Part shown: one piece after another, positions 13,959 to 22,906 of the stretch
How the letters are laid out: every line of letters begins with the position of its first letter
How positions within the stretch are numbered: position 1 is the stretch's first letter
Assembly: GCA_002325245.1 (NCBI GenBank)
Contig: DCRR01000003.1
Span: 111,554 to 135,164, forward strand
Length of the DNA stretch: 23,611 nucleotides
Reading direction: 5' to 3'
Source of the DNA: Microbacteriaceae bacterium UBA1487
Lineage (GTDB): Bacteria; Actinomycetota; Actinomycetes; Actinomycetales; Microbacteriaceae
Notes under the pieces: model-generated
The model's input: the letters and a program-made list of their open reading frames with translations, nothing else
Database searches by the model: none
What the model was told of the DNA's origin: nothing
Program-made: the position numbers and the translations under genes

Positions 13959-14159
13959 GTGAACATGGATCAGTGGCAGGTTGTCGACGGACCGCTCGAA
14001 GGCGAGGTTGTCGCTCTCGAAGGGAAGGATCGCGAGCAGTTCAAGTTGCGCCTCGATGATGGCCGCGTTGCGATCTACTCAGCCCACACAGGTAAGACCT
14101 ACGGCATCCCGAATCAGCTGCTCTTCGTAGGGATCGACGTCTCCGATCGCCTCGTTTGA
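13959..14159 (+). CDS. hypothetical beta-rich protein, 66 aa, leaderless start
   Basis: Sixty-six residues from GTG at 13959 (MNMDQWQVVDGPLEGEVVAL). The pattern of strands (QVVDGPLEGEVVALEG, QFKLRLDDGRVAIYS) is that of a small beta-barrel. There is no Shine-Dalgarno; TATCGT at 13947-13952 sits 6 nt before the GTG, a leaderless arrangement like that of the nuclease-like gene. The ATG two codons later is an alternative start. It lies alone between a large terminator and the hsdM promoter. No family is recognised. Confidence 0.55.
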   Translation: MNMDQWQVVDGPLEGEVVALEGKDREQFKLRLDDGRVAIYSAHTGKTYGIPNQLLFVGIDVSDRLV

Positions 14160-14179
14160 CAGAAGCGACGTCAGCAGCA

Positions 14180-14208
14180 TTTACGAAAACTCCTGATAGA
14201 TATACAAT
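14180..14208 (+). promoter_or_regulatory. promoter of the hsdMSR-TrlF operon
   Basis: TTTACG (14180-14185) and TACAAT (14203-14208) with a 17-bp spacer, in the most AT-rich stretch of this region. The leader of about 155 nt contains a possible 14-codon leader peptide (ATG 14333) whose TGA overlaps the hsdM ATG (14374) as ATGA, with a small GCACC/GGTGC hairpin (14340-14355) between. Confidence 0.6.
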
Positions 14209-14373
14209 TATCCCCAGATGCTGCCGCGTGGTTCGAGCCTGCTCCCGCGCGTCGGCCTTGCCTCGAGGCGGTCCTGTCAGCCCGGCCATGTCGTCGCGCG
14301 CCAGTAGCCTGAGAGCACCCGAGGTCATCAACATGAAGTGCACCGCATTCGGTGCGAGGAGAAGTACAAGTCA

Positions 14374-15939
14374 ATGACGCCGACCACCAAAGAAGCCCAG
14401 CGCGCAGAACTGCACAAGACCATCTGGCGAATCGCGAACGACCTGCGTGGGTCGGTCGATGGCTGGGACTTCAAGAGCTACGTGCTCGGCATGCTCTTCT
14501 ACCGCTTCGTCTCCGAGAACCTCACCGCCTACATCAACAAGGGCGAGCACGAGGCTGGCGAGACTGACTTCGACTACGCTCAGCTGCCCGATGCCCAGGC
14601 GGAGTTCGGACGTAGAGAGACCGTCTCCGAGAAGGGCTTCTACGTCCTGCCTTCGGAGCTCTTCCAGAATGTGCGTCGTCGCGCGGCCAAGGATGAGAAC
14701 TTGAACGAGACGCTCGAGCGCGTCTTCAAGAACATCGAAGGCTCGGCGGTCGGGACGGACAGCGAAGACGACCTCAAGGGTCTGTTCGACGACCTCGACG
14801 TGAACAGCTCGAAGCTCGGCAACACTGTCGCCAAGCGCAACGAGAAGCTCGTGAAGCTGCTCGATGCGATCGGCGACCTGCCGCTCGGCAACTTCGAGGA
14901 CAACTCGATCGACCTCTTCGGTGACGCGTACGAGTACCTGATGCAGATGTATGCCTCGCAGGCCGGCAAGTCTGGCGGTGAGTACTACACCCCGCAGGAA
15001 GTCTCCGAGGTGCTCGCCCGCATCACGGTCATGGGCAAGAAGCGCGTCAACAAGGTCTACGACCCCGCTGCCGGATCAGGCTCGCTGCTACTCAAGTTCG
15101 CGAAGGTGCTCGGCCGCGAGAACGTCGGCGGCTTCTTCGGCCAAGAGATCAACCTGACCACCTACAATCTCGCGCGGATCAACATGTTCCTGCACGACGT
15201 CAACTACGAGAAGTTCGACATCGCACACGGCGACACTCTGCTCGACCCCCAGCACTGGGACGATGAGCCGTTCGAGGCGATCGTTTCCAACCCGCCCTAC
15301 TCGATCAAGTGGGAGGGCGACGCGAACCCGCTCCTGATCAACGACGAGCGCTTTGCGCCGGCTGGCGTGCTCGCACCGAAGTCGAAGGCGGATCTCGCCT
15401 TCACGATGCACATCCTGAGCTGGCTCGCCGTGAATGGTACAGCCGCCATCGTCGAGCTCCCGGGTGTGCTGTACCGCGGGGGAGCGGAGCAGAAGATCCG
15501 GAAGTACCTGATCGACAACAACTACGTCGATGCCGTGATCCAGTTGCCGCCGGACCTCTTCTTCGGCACCACGATCGCGACGTGCATCATCGTGCTCAAG
15601 AAGTCCAAGACCGATAACTCAGTGCTCTTCATCAACGCCTCGGGTGAGTTCAAACGCGTCGGCAACAAGAACAAGCTGACACCGGACAACCAGCAGAACA
15701 TCCTGATGGCGCTCGACGTGCGGGAGGACGAGGAGCACTTCGCGAAGCTGATCTCGAATGAAGACATCGCAACGAACGGGTACAACATCGGCGTCTCGAG
15801 TTACGTCGAGCAGGAGGATACCCGCGAGGCCGTCGACATCACTGCGCTGAACGCCCAGATTGCCGAGATCACCTACAGGCAGACGGAGCTCCGCGCCTCG
15901 ATAGATGAGATAGTCGCGAGCCTGGAGGCTACGAGGTGA
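14374..15939 (+). CDS. hsdM: type I restriction-modification methyltransferase subunit HsdM
   Basis: The 521-aa adenine-N6 methyltransferase subunit of a type I enzyme; with HsdS it methylates the recognition site. The N-terminal helical domain (HKTIWRIANDLRGSVDGWDF, then KSYVLGMLFYRFVSENL) is typical. The SAM-binding motif DPAAGSGSLL lies at about residues 230-239, and the catalytic NPPY at about 306-309. Length and the EYYTP and VKLLDAIGDLPLG segments match the EcoR124 (type IC) group. The start at 14374 is used because an MTPTTKEAQ N-terminus fits the family and a GAGGAG site is nearby; a GTG at 14338 would add 12 residues. The stop overlaps hsdS by GTGA. Confidence 0.96.
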   Translation: MTPTTKEAQRAELHKTIWRIANDLRGSVDGWDFKSYVLGMLFYRFVSENLTAYINKGEHEAGETDFDYAQLPDAQAEFGRRETVSEKGFYVLPSELFQNVRRRAAKDENLNETLERVFKNIEGSAVGTDSEDDLKGLFDDLDVNSSKLGNTVAKRNEKLVKLLDAIGDLPLGNFEDNSIDLFGDAYEYLMQMYASQAGKSGGEYYTPQEVSEVLARITVMGKKRVNKVYDPAAGSGSLLLKFAKVLGRENVGGFFGQEINLTTYNLARINMFLHDVNYEKFDIAHGDTLLDPQHWDDEPFEAIVSNPPYSIKWEGDANPLLINDERFAPAGVLAPKSKADLAFTMHILSWLAVNGTAAIVELPGVLYRGGAEQKIRKYLIDNNYVDAVIQLPPDLFFGTTIATCIIVLKKSKTDNSVLFINASGEFKRVGNKNKLTPDNQQNILMALDVREDEEHFAKLISNEDIATNGYNIGVSSYVEQEDTREAVDITALNAQIAEITYRQTELRASIDEIVASLEATR

Positions 15940-17165
15940 GCGGCGTTGACGCACTGATAGCCGAGCATTGCCCGGACGGAGTCGTTTACTTGCCTCTCTG
16001 GCAATTGACGACGTGGGACAAGCGCTTCGATGCCGTTGATCGCATAAAGCAGCCTTCAACGCGCAAGTATCGCTACTTGCTCGCCAAGGAGGTCGCACCT
16101 CTTGTCGTCGAAGGTGGTGACGTCAAGATACTCACCACAAATGATTCCGATCTGTGGACGACCGAGGAGATCGCTCGTGGCCCGATTCATCATGATGAAA
16201 TCGTGGCAATTCCAGGCGGTGGAAACGCTTTCGTTCATTACTACAACGGGCGGTTCATCACCTCTGACAACCGTATTGCTGTTGCCAGCGATCCGAGCAA
16301 GCTTCACATGAAGTTCCTGTACTACTTCCTTCTCGCCAATCTCGACACGCTCGCGTCCTTCTATCGAGGATCAGGAATTAACCATCCCACCATGGCGGAC
16401 GTGCTGGACTGGAGAATCCCAGTTCCGCCCATCGAGGTGCAACGAGAGATAGCCAGTGTCTTGGATCAGTTCACGCAGCTGGAGGCGGAGCTGGAGGCGG
16501 AGCTGAGGGCTCGAAAAGTGCAGTTCGCTTTCTACCGCGACTTGCTAATCGACGCCGTCGAGCCTGGCAGCAAAAGGTTGCCGTTGTCGGCGATTGCCAT
16601 CGACTTTGGCCGAGGAAAATCCAAGCATCGCCCCAGAAATGATCCGAGGCTGTATGGCGGTGAGTACCCGTTCATCCAAACCGGTGATGTACGCGCTAGT
16701 GGCCACATGATCACGAAGTATTCGCAGACATACAACTCGTTGGGCCTAGCCCAGAGCAAACTCTGGCCGCGAGGTACGATCTGCATCACAATTGCAGCGA
16801 ACATTGCGGAGACGGGGATTCTGGACTTTGACAGTTGCTTCCCAGACAGTGTGATCGGACTGGTCGTCGACCCGACGAAAGCATCCACCGATTACGTGGA
16901 GTACCTGCTCCAGTCCCTCAAGGAGAAGCTAGCCGCGAAGGGGCAAGGCAGCGCGCAGGCGAATATCAATCTCGGCACGTTCGAGAATGAGCTGTTTCCG
17001 TTCCCCGCTATTGAGGAGCAACAGCGAATCGTTGGGGTTCTCGACCAGCTCAATGCTCTTGTCAATGACTTCACAATCGGCCTGCCCGCCGAGCTCGCAG
17101 CTCGTCGCCGACAGTACGAGTATTACCGCGGCAAGCTGCTTACCTTCAAAGAGGCTGCTGCATGA
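15936..17165 (+). CDS. hsdS: type I restriction-modification specificity subunit HsdS
   Basis: The 409-aa specificity subunit, which binds the bipartite DNA target and directs HsdM and HsdR. There are two target-recognition domains, about 15-155 and 205-350, each followed by a conserved helical region: IPVPPIEVQREIASVLDQF in the centre and FPFPAIEEQQRIVGVLDQL at the C-terminus. The duplication is visible in the matching P-x2-EQ/EVQ-x-I-V/L-D-Q pattern. The central spacer contains LEAELEAEL, encoded by a 12-bp tandem repeat. It overlaps hsdM (GTGA) and hsdR (ATGA). Its codon usage looks less GC-biased than that of hsdM and hsdR, as expected for recombining recognition domains. The recognition sequence cannot be predicted here. 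Confidence 0.95.
   Translation: MSGVDALIAEHCPDGVVYLPLWQLTTWDKRFDAVDRIKQPSTRKYRYLLAKEVAPLVVEGGDVKILTTNDSDLWTTEEIARGPIHHDEIVAIPGGGNAFVHYYNGRFITSDNRIAVASDPSKLHMKFLYYFLLANLDTLASFYRGSGINHPTMADVLDWRIPVPPIEVQREIASVLDQFTQLEAELEAELRARKVQFAFYRDLLIDAVEPGSKRLPLSAIAIDFGRGKSKHRPRNDPRLYGGEYPFIQTGDVRASGHMITKYSQTYNSLGLAQSKLWPRGTICITIAANIAETGILDFDSCFPDSVIGLVVDPTKASTDYVEYLLQSLKEKLAAKGQGSAQANINLGTFENELFPFPAIEEQQRIVGVLDQLNALVNDFTIGLPAELAARRRQYEYYRGKLLTFKEAAA
16479..16502 (+). repeat. 12-bp tandem repeat in the HsdS central spacer
   Basis: CTGGAGGCGGAG is present twice in perfect tandem, followed by a decayed third copy (CTGAGGGC). It encodes LEAE repeats at the junction between the first recognition domain and the long central helix, the same place and unit length (4 residues) as the TAEL repeats of EcoR124. 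Confidence 0.85.
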
Positions 17166-20100
17166 GTGAAGGCATTCCACGCAAATACGATCCGATCGCT
17201 ATCTCTGCCGAGTCCACGGTCGTCGCGGAGTACATCCCAGACGCCCAAGCGTCGGCCGCATACCAGTCCGAGTCCGCACTTGAGCAAGAACTGATCCGAC
17301 TCCTCAAGTCCCAGGCGTACGAATACATGCCGGTCACCTCTGAGGCGCAGCTCGTGACGAACCTGCGCACCCAGCTGGAGGCGCTGAACCACATCACCTT
17401 CTCCGACGCAGAGTGGGCGGACTTCTTCGACAACAAGATCGCGGGCAAGAACGACGGCATCGTCGAGAAGACCGTACGTATCCAGGAGGACCATGTCCAG
17501 CTCCTGAAGCGGGACGACGGTTCGACGAAGAACATCACGCTGCTGGACAAGCAAAACATCCACAACAACCGTCTTCAGGTCATCAACCAGTACGAGATTG
17601 GCCAAGGCGAGGGCGGCGCGAATTACGCGAACCGCTATGACGTGACGGTGCTCGTCAACGGTCTTCCGATGGTGCACATCGAGCTCAAGCGCCGCGGTGT
17701 CGACATCCGCGAGGCGTTCAACCAGATCAATCGCTACCAGCGCGACAGCTTCTGGGCTGGCTCCGGTCTGTTCGAGTACGTCCAGCTGTTCGTGATTAGC
17801 AACGGCACGCTGACGAAGTACTACTCGAACACGACGCGTACTCAGCACATCAGCGAGGGCAAGAAGCAGACCAAGGGTCGGAAGACCTCGAACTCCTTCG
17901 AGTTCACCTCGTGGTGGGCGGACGCGCAGAACAAGCCGATCACCGACCTGACCTCATTCGCGAAGACCTTCTTCGCCAAGCACACGCTGCTGAACATTCT
18001 GACCCGCTACTGCGTGCTCACCGCCGACCGGCTTCTGCTCGTGATGCGCCCGTACCAGATCGTCGCGACCGAGCGGATACTGCAGCGCATCGACATCGCC
18101 ACGAACTACAAGCAGCTCGGCACCGTTGCCGCGGGAGGCTACGTCTGGCACACGACTGGTTCCGGCAAGACGCTGACGAGCTTCAAGACGGCGCAGCTCG
18201 CATCGAAGCTGCCAAGCGTCGACAAGGTGCTGTTCGTCGTGGACCGCAAGGACCTCGACTATCAGACGATGCGCGAGTACGACCGCTTCGAGAAGGGCGC
18301 GGCGAACTCCAACACGTCAACGGCGGTTCTGAAGAAGCAGCTCGAGGACTCGAACGCGCGGATCATCATCACCACGATCCAGAAGCTGTCGATGTTTATA
18401 AAGGCAAACAAGGGCCACTCGATCACTAACGACCACGTCGTGATCATCTTCGACGAGTGCCACCGCTCGCAGTTCGGTGACATGCACACCGACATCACTC
18501 GCGCCTTCAAGCGCTACAACCTGTTCGGCTTCACCGGTACCCCGATCTTCGCGGTCAACGCCGGCACAGGCGGCAACCCGCAGCTCAAGACCACCGAGCA
18601 AGCCTTCGGTGAGAAGCTCCACACCTACACGATCGTCGATGCGATCACCGACAAGAACGTGCTGCCTTTCCGGATCGACTACGTCAACACAGTCAAGGTC
18701 GGCACCATTGTCGACAAACAGGTGTCGGCCATCGACACAGAGAAGGCGCTGCTGGCGCCGGAGCGCATCAGCCAGGTCGTGCGGTACACGCTGGAGCACT
18801 TCGATCAGAAGACCAAGCGTTCCTCGAGCTACGAGCACTCCGTCGTGACGAACGTCGCGGAGTCGACCCGTGCCCGCCGTCAGGCCGAAGCGGTCCGTGA
18901 GCGCAAGCGGGTGCGTGGCTTTAACGCCATCTTCGCGACGGCCTCGATCGATGCGGCGCGTCGCTACTACAACCACTTCCAGATTCAGCAAGAAGCCCTG
19001 CCTGTCGACCGGCGCCTGAAGATCGGTCTGATCTACTCCTACGGCGCGAACGATGCCAGCGACGACGGCATCCTCGACGACGAGGCCTTCGACACCGACG
19101 CGCTGAGTACGGACGCTCGCGGCTTCCTCGAAGATGCCATCCAGGACTACAACGACATCTTCGGAACGAGCTACGACACCAGTGCCGACAAGTTCCAGAA
19201 CTACTACAAGGACCTCTCGCAGCGGCTGAAGAACCGGGAACTCGACCTCGTCATCGTGGTCAACATGTTCCTCACCGGCTTCGATGCGACGACGCTGAAC
19301 ACGCTCTTCGTCGACAAGAACCTGCGGGCGCATGGCCTGATCCAGGCGTACTCGCGCACGAACCGCATTCTCAACTCGGTCAAGACGTACGGCAACATCG
19401 TCGCCTTCCGTGACCTTGAAGAGGAGACCAACGCCGCCCTCGAGTTGTTCGGCAATAAGGACGCCCGTGGTGTCGTGCTCCTCAAGCCATACGACGACTA
19501 CTACGGCGAGTACGCCGAGAAGGTCGACGAACTCCTGACATCGTTCCCGCTGGGGCAGCAGATCATCGGGGAGGCGGCGCAGAAGGAGTTCATCCAGCTG
19601 TTCGGACAGATCCTGCGGCTCGAGAACATCCTCACCTCGTTCGACGACTTCGCCGGGCACGAGATCCTCACCGAACGTCAAGGCCAGGACTACCGCAGCG
19701 TCTACCTCGACCTGTATGCCGAGTTCCGCAAGGTCAAGGACACCGATAAGGAACTCATCAACGACGACGTCGTGTTCGAGATCGAGCTGATCAAGCAGGT
19801 CGAGATCAACGTCGACTACATCCTGATGCTCGTCCAGAAGTACCGCAGCCAGCACGGTGACGGTGAGGACAAGGAGATCCGCGCCGAGATCTCCCGCGCC
19901 GTCGACGCCAGCCCGACACTGCGCAACAAGAAGGACCTCATCGAAGCCTTTGTCGACTCCGTCTCCGTCGACGGCGCCATCGACGAGGAGTGGCAGGCGT
20001 TCATCGCCGCTAAGCGCGAGGCCGAACTCGAAGCAATCATCGAGGACGAGCGCCTCCGCGCCGACGCCACTCGCGCATTCATCGAGATCGCGTTCCGCGA

Positions 20101-20260
20101 CGGTGCGCTCCGCACGACCGGCACAGCGATTACCAAGGTGCTTCCGCCTGCCTCCCGGTTCTTTGCCGATGGCGGCCACGGCGAGAAGAAGCAACGCGTG
20201 ATTGAGAGGCTCGGGGCGTTCTTTGAGAGGTTCTTCGGGCTGAGCCAGGGGGCTGAGTAG
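17162..20260 (+). CDS. hsdR: type I restriction-modification endonuclease/translocase subunit HsdR
   Basis: The 1032-aa motor and nuclease subunit that translocates and cleaves unmethylated DNA. The nuclease core has Asp 160 (RYDVTVLVNG) and E174-x-K176 (HIELKRRG), the D-ExK motif, with a downstream QINRYQRDSFW (QxxxY motif). The helicase has Walker A TTGSGKT at 331-337, the DEAH-type box DECH at 431-434 and TGTP shortly after. Later are VVNMFLTGFDATTLNTLFVD and QAYSRTNR (motifs V-VI). All catalytic residues are present, so the subunit should be active. It overlaps hsdS by ATGA, and the PHP-ATPase gene begins 3 nt after its stop. Confidence 0.97.
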   Translation: MSEGIPRKYDPIAISAESTVVAEYIPDAQASAAYQSESALEQELIRLLKSQAYEYMPVTSEAQLVTNLRTQLEALNHITFSDAEWADFFDNKIAGKNDGIVEKTVRIQEDHVQLLKRDDGSTKNITLLDKQNIHNNRLQVINQYEIGQGEGGANYANRYDVTVLVNGLPMVHIELKRRGVDIREAFNQINRYQRDSFWAGSGLFEYVQLFVISNGTLTKYYSNTTRTQHISEGKKQTKGRKTSNSFEFTSWWADAQNKPITDLTSFAKTFFAKHTLLNILTRYCVLTADRLLLVMRPYQIVATERILQRIDIATNYKQLGTVAAGGYVWHTTGSGKTLTSFKTAQLASKLPSVDKVLFVVDRKDLDYQTMREYDRFEKGAANSNTSTAVLKKQLEDSNARIIITTIQKLSMFIKANKGHSITNDHVVIIFDECHRSQFGDMHTDITRAFKRYNLFGFTGTPIFAVNAGTGGNPQLKTTEQAFGEKLHTYTIVDAITDKNVLPFRIDYVNTVKVGTIVDKQVSAIDTEKALLAPERISQVVRYTLEHFDQKTKRSSSYEHSVVTNVAESTRARRQAEAVRERKRVRGFNAIFATASIDAARRYYNHFQIQQEALPVDRRLKIGLIYSYGANDASDDGILDDEAFDTDALSTDARGFLEDAIQDYNDIFGTSYDTSADKFQNYYKDLSQRLKNRELDLVIVVNMFLTGFDATTLNTLFVDKNLRAHGLIQAYSRTNRILNSVKTYGNIVAFRDLEEETNAALELFGNKDARGVVLLKPYDDYYGEYAEKVDELLTSFPLGQQIIGEAAQKEFIQLFGQILRLENILTSFDDFAGHEILTERQGQDYRSVYLDLYAEFRKVKDTDKELINDDVVFEIELIKQVEINVDYILMLVQKYRSQHGDGEDKEIRAEISRAVDASPTLRNKKDLIEAFVDSVSVDGAIDEEWQAFIAAKREAELEAIIEDERLRADATRAFIEIAFRDGALRTTGTAITKVLPPASRFFADGGHGEKKQRVIERLGAFFERFFGLSQGAE

Positions 20261-20263
20261 AGC

Positions 20264-22900
20264 ATGGAAGAAACAGCGAAACCGAAGTCAAGCCACGGCT
20301 GGGCTCGCTTCTGGGCGGTCGACCTGCATGTACACACACCAGGGTCCGATGATGCCAAAGAAGAGGACTTCGGGGATCCTGCCGCCATCGTGCAGGCTGC
20401 GCTCGATGCCGGGCTCAGCGCTATCGCAGTAACAGACCACAACACCGCCGCCTGGTGCGATCAGATGGCAGAGGCGGCAGCAGCGACCGATCTGGTTGTA
20501 CTTCCTGGGTTCGAGTTGAGTACGTCCGACGGCCATCTCCTCGGAGTATGGGAAGAAGGGACGCCAGCCTCCAAGCTTGAAGACGTCCTAGTTCTTCTGG
20601 GCATCGCGCGCGCACAGTTTGGCGACCTCAACATCGTGAGCGCTAAGGGCATGGCCGAATGCGCCGCGGAGATTGCGAAGGCCGGTGGAGTGGCAATCGC
20701 CGCGCACATCGACAAGGAGCGGGGCCTGCTGCAGCAGCCAGTCCAGACGCATGTCAATCAGTTGCTGGCGAATACAAACATCAGCGCGTTCGAGTTCGTC
20801 AAGTCGGATGCGCCAGGAAAGGTTGCGGCCAAGCTCGCCAACTCTCGGCACCCAGCCCTCATTCAGAGCTCGGACGCGTATGACGCATCGCTGAGCCGGC
20901 ATGCGGCGTCTGGCATTGGCGTCCGTCGAACTTGGATCAAGGCCGCCCGTCCCGATCTCCGTGGCATTCGATACGCATTCGACGACCCCGACCTCCGCAT
21001 CACACTCGAAGATCCATCCCTCGCAACCCCTCACTCGACCATCGATGGCGTGTATATCTCAGGCGGCTTTCTGCCTGGCGCCACTATCAACCTGAGCCCC
21101 GATCTCAACTGCTTCCTCGGGGGCACAGGGGCCGGTAAGTCACTGGTTCTTGAAGCGGTGCGCTTCGCCCTTGATCAGCAGGTTGACCGTGGCGAGTTTG
21201 GCCCCATCCGCGAAGAAGTCGATCGCCGCCTTGCCTACGCACTGCGCGACGGAACCGAGGTTCAGGTTCGGCTGAACATCGACGGCGAGGCCTATCGAGT
21301 CCGGCGGGCATATGATCCGGCCGGCTCGGCTCCGACGGTTGAGCAGGCGATCGACGATGACTGGGTGGTGATCAACCGGACCCCGTCCGCACTCCTCAGC
21401 ATCGCGGCGTTCTCTCAGGGAGAGATCCTCGAATACGCACGTCAGCCGGTTGGTCGGGTTGGTCTCATCGACGCGCACCTCGACCTCGCTGACATAGACG
21501 GGCGCGTCGTCGCTGCGGAGAGTAGCTTGCGCAGCAACGCATCGAATCTCATCAGGGCGCGAGAGCGAGTCGCGCAGCTAACCGAAAGTGCCGCCAAGGT
21601 GGCAGACCTCCAGAAACGCGAGAGTGAACTCTCTGTCTTGTTTGATCCGGAGCTCGTAAAGGCCCAGGGGCTCTGGACATCCGAGCTTGGCCAACTGAAG
21701 ACATACGCAGAGCTGGTCGGTGCGCTCTCCCTAAACCCGCCCGCAACCCCTGCGACGGTCACTGAGAAGATCCCCGAGCACAAGGCAGAGTTCGATCAGA
21801 TCGAACAGGCGCGAGGAGCTCTCTCGACCGCGATCGACAAGGCCACCGAGCTAGTCAACGGGAGCATCGTCGCGCTCCAGGCCGCCGTTGCGTCAGCACA
21901 AGGAGCACTCGGCGTCGAGTACAAGGCCTTTCAGGCGAAGCTCGATGAAACCCTTGAGAAGTCCGGCAACAACTCTCTCGCTAGCCTTCGGCGCGAGCTT
22001 GAGTCTGTCCAGACATCATTGTCGGCAGCGAAGTCCGCCGCGTCAGAACTCAAAGACATCGCGCAACCAGCGCTTGACGGGCTAGAGAGTCAACGCGAAA
22101 CCCTTCTTGACGACCTCAAATCCGCGCGAGACGAGCGGCGCACGCTCCGCCGAACTCGCGTGCGCGAACTCAACGCGAAGACCGCTGGATTTGTGAAGCT
22201 CGATATCCCTTCAAAGGGCGACACGCGAGCCTTCCGCGCAGCCCTCGACAGGATCAAGGTGGGCTCTCGGCTCAACGAGGCGGTCCTCAACATGATTGCC
22301 GAGAACTTGCACCCGTACAGCTTTGCTCGGGCGCTATGGACAGGGGACACATCCAAGGTTGGAAAGCTCCCCACTGGCGTGACCCTTCCGGACATCGCCC
22401 GGCTTCAGGGGAACGTCGCTGAGCGAGACCTATGGTCCGAGGTCTTCGAGATTCAGCAGATCGACTGCCCCGACACGCTCGACGTGAAGTTCAAGAAGCC
22501 AGAGGGCACTGACTATGTGCCGATCGAGAACCTGTCTCACGGCCAGAAGTGCACAGCGATTCTTGTGATCCTGCTGGCCGATGGTGACACCCCGGTCCTC
22601 ATTGACCAGCCAGAGGACGCCCTGCACGCTCCATGGATCGAGGACTACCTGGTGGATAGGCTTCGTGAGCTTCGTGGCTCCCGGCAGTACATCTTCGCTA
22701 CTCGTAGCTCCGGCCTTGTCGTTAGTGCCGACTCCGAGCAGCTCATCACGATGCGAGCAACCGCCGACCAGGGCGAAGTCGAGGCGAGTGGATCGCTCGA
22801 GCGGCACGACCTGAATAAGCTCGCGCTACATCATCTCGAAGGCGGCAAGGTTCCATTCGGACGACGCGCGAGGAAGCTCGGCTCCTCGATTGCTAGCTAA
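20264..22900 (+). CDS. TrlF-like PHP phosphoesterase-SMC/ABC ATPase fusion
   Basis: An 878-aa protein with two parts. Residues about 18-225 are a PHP domain: H22-x-H24 (DLHVHT), TDHN (57-60), Glu 84 (PGFELS), His 148 (AAHID) and Asp 204 (SSDAYD), the metal-binding set of PHP phosphoesterases. From about 260 it is an SMC/Rad50-like ABC ATPase: Walker A GGTGAGKS at 286-293, a coiled-coil middle (about 400-630), signature LSHGQ at 757-761 and Walker B VLIDQPED at 778-785, with FATRSSGLV after. This matches TrlF-type AAA-like ATPases. The gene starts 3 nt after hsdR, so it is almost surely co-translated with the R-M operon. Related ATPase-nuclease fusions (PrrC, RloC) sit beside type I R-M genes and cleave tRNA when restriction is disturbed. 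A similar effector role is inferred; the substrate here is unknown. Confidence 0.88.
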   Translation: MEETAKPKSSHGWARFWAVDLHVHTPGSDDAKEEDFGDPAAIVQAALDAGLSAIAVTDHNTAAWCDQMAEAAAATDLVVLPGFELSTSDGHLLGVWEEGTPASKLEDVLVLLGIARAQFGDLNIVSAKGMAECAAEIAKAGGVAIAAHIDKERGLLQQPVQTHVNQLLANTNISAFEFVKSDAPGKVAAKLANSRHPALIQSSDAYDASLSRHAASGIGVRRTWIKAARPDLRGIRYAFDDPDLRITLEDPSLATPHSTIDGVYISGGFLPGATINLSPDLNCFLGGTGAGKSLVLEAVRFALDQQVDRGEFGPIREEVDRRLAYALRDGTEVQVRLNIDGEAYRVRRAYDPAGSAPTVEQAIDDDWVVINRTPSALLSIAAFSQGEILEYARQPVGRVGLIDAHLDLADIDGRVVAAESSLRSNASNLIRARERVAQLTESAAKVADLQKRESELSVLFDPELVKAQGLWTSELGQLKTYAELVGALSLNPPATPATVTEKIPEHKAEFDQIEQARGALSTAIDKATELVNGSIVALQAAVASAQGALGVEYKAFQAKLDETLEKSGNNSLASLRRELESVQTSLSAAKSAASELKDIAQPALDGLESQRETLLDDLKSARDERRTLRRTRVRELNAKTAGFVKLDIPSKGDTRAFRAALDRIKVGSRLNEAVLNMIAENLHPYSFARALWTGDTSKVGKLPTGVTLPDIARLQGNVAERDLWSEVFEIQQIDCPDTLDVKFKKPEGTDYVPIENLSHGQKCTAILVILLADGDTPVLIDQPEDALHAPWIEDYLVDRLRELRGSRQYIFATRSSGLVVSADSEQLITMRATADQGEVEASGSLERHDLNKLALHHLEGGKVPFGRRARKLGSSIAS

Positions 22901-22906
22901 GGCGGG

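Noticed and set aside
18317..20194. 625-aa open frame on the minus strand inside hsdR
   Set aside because: Antisense to a well-conserved hsdR; low-complexity V/L/D/E composition and no family motif.
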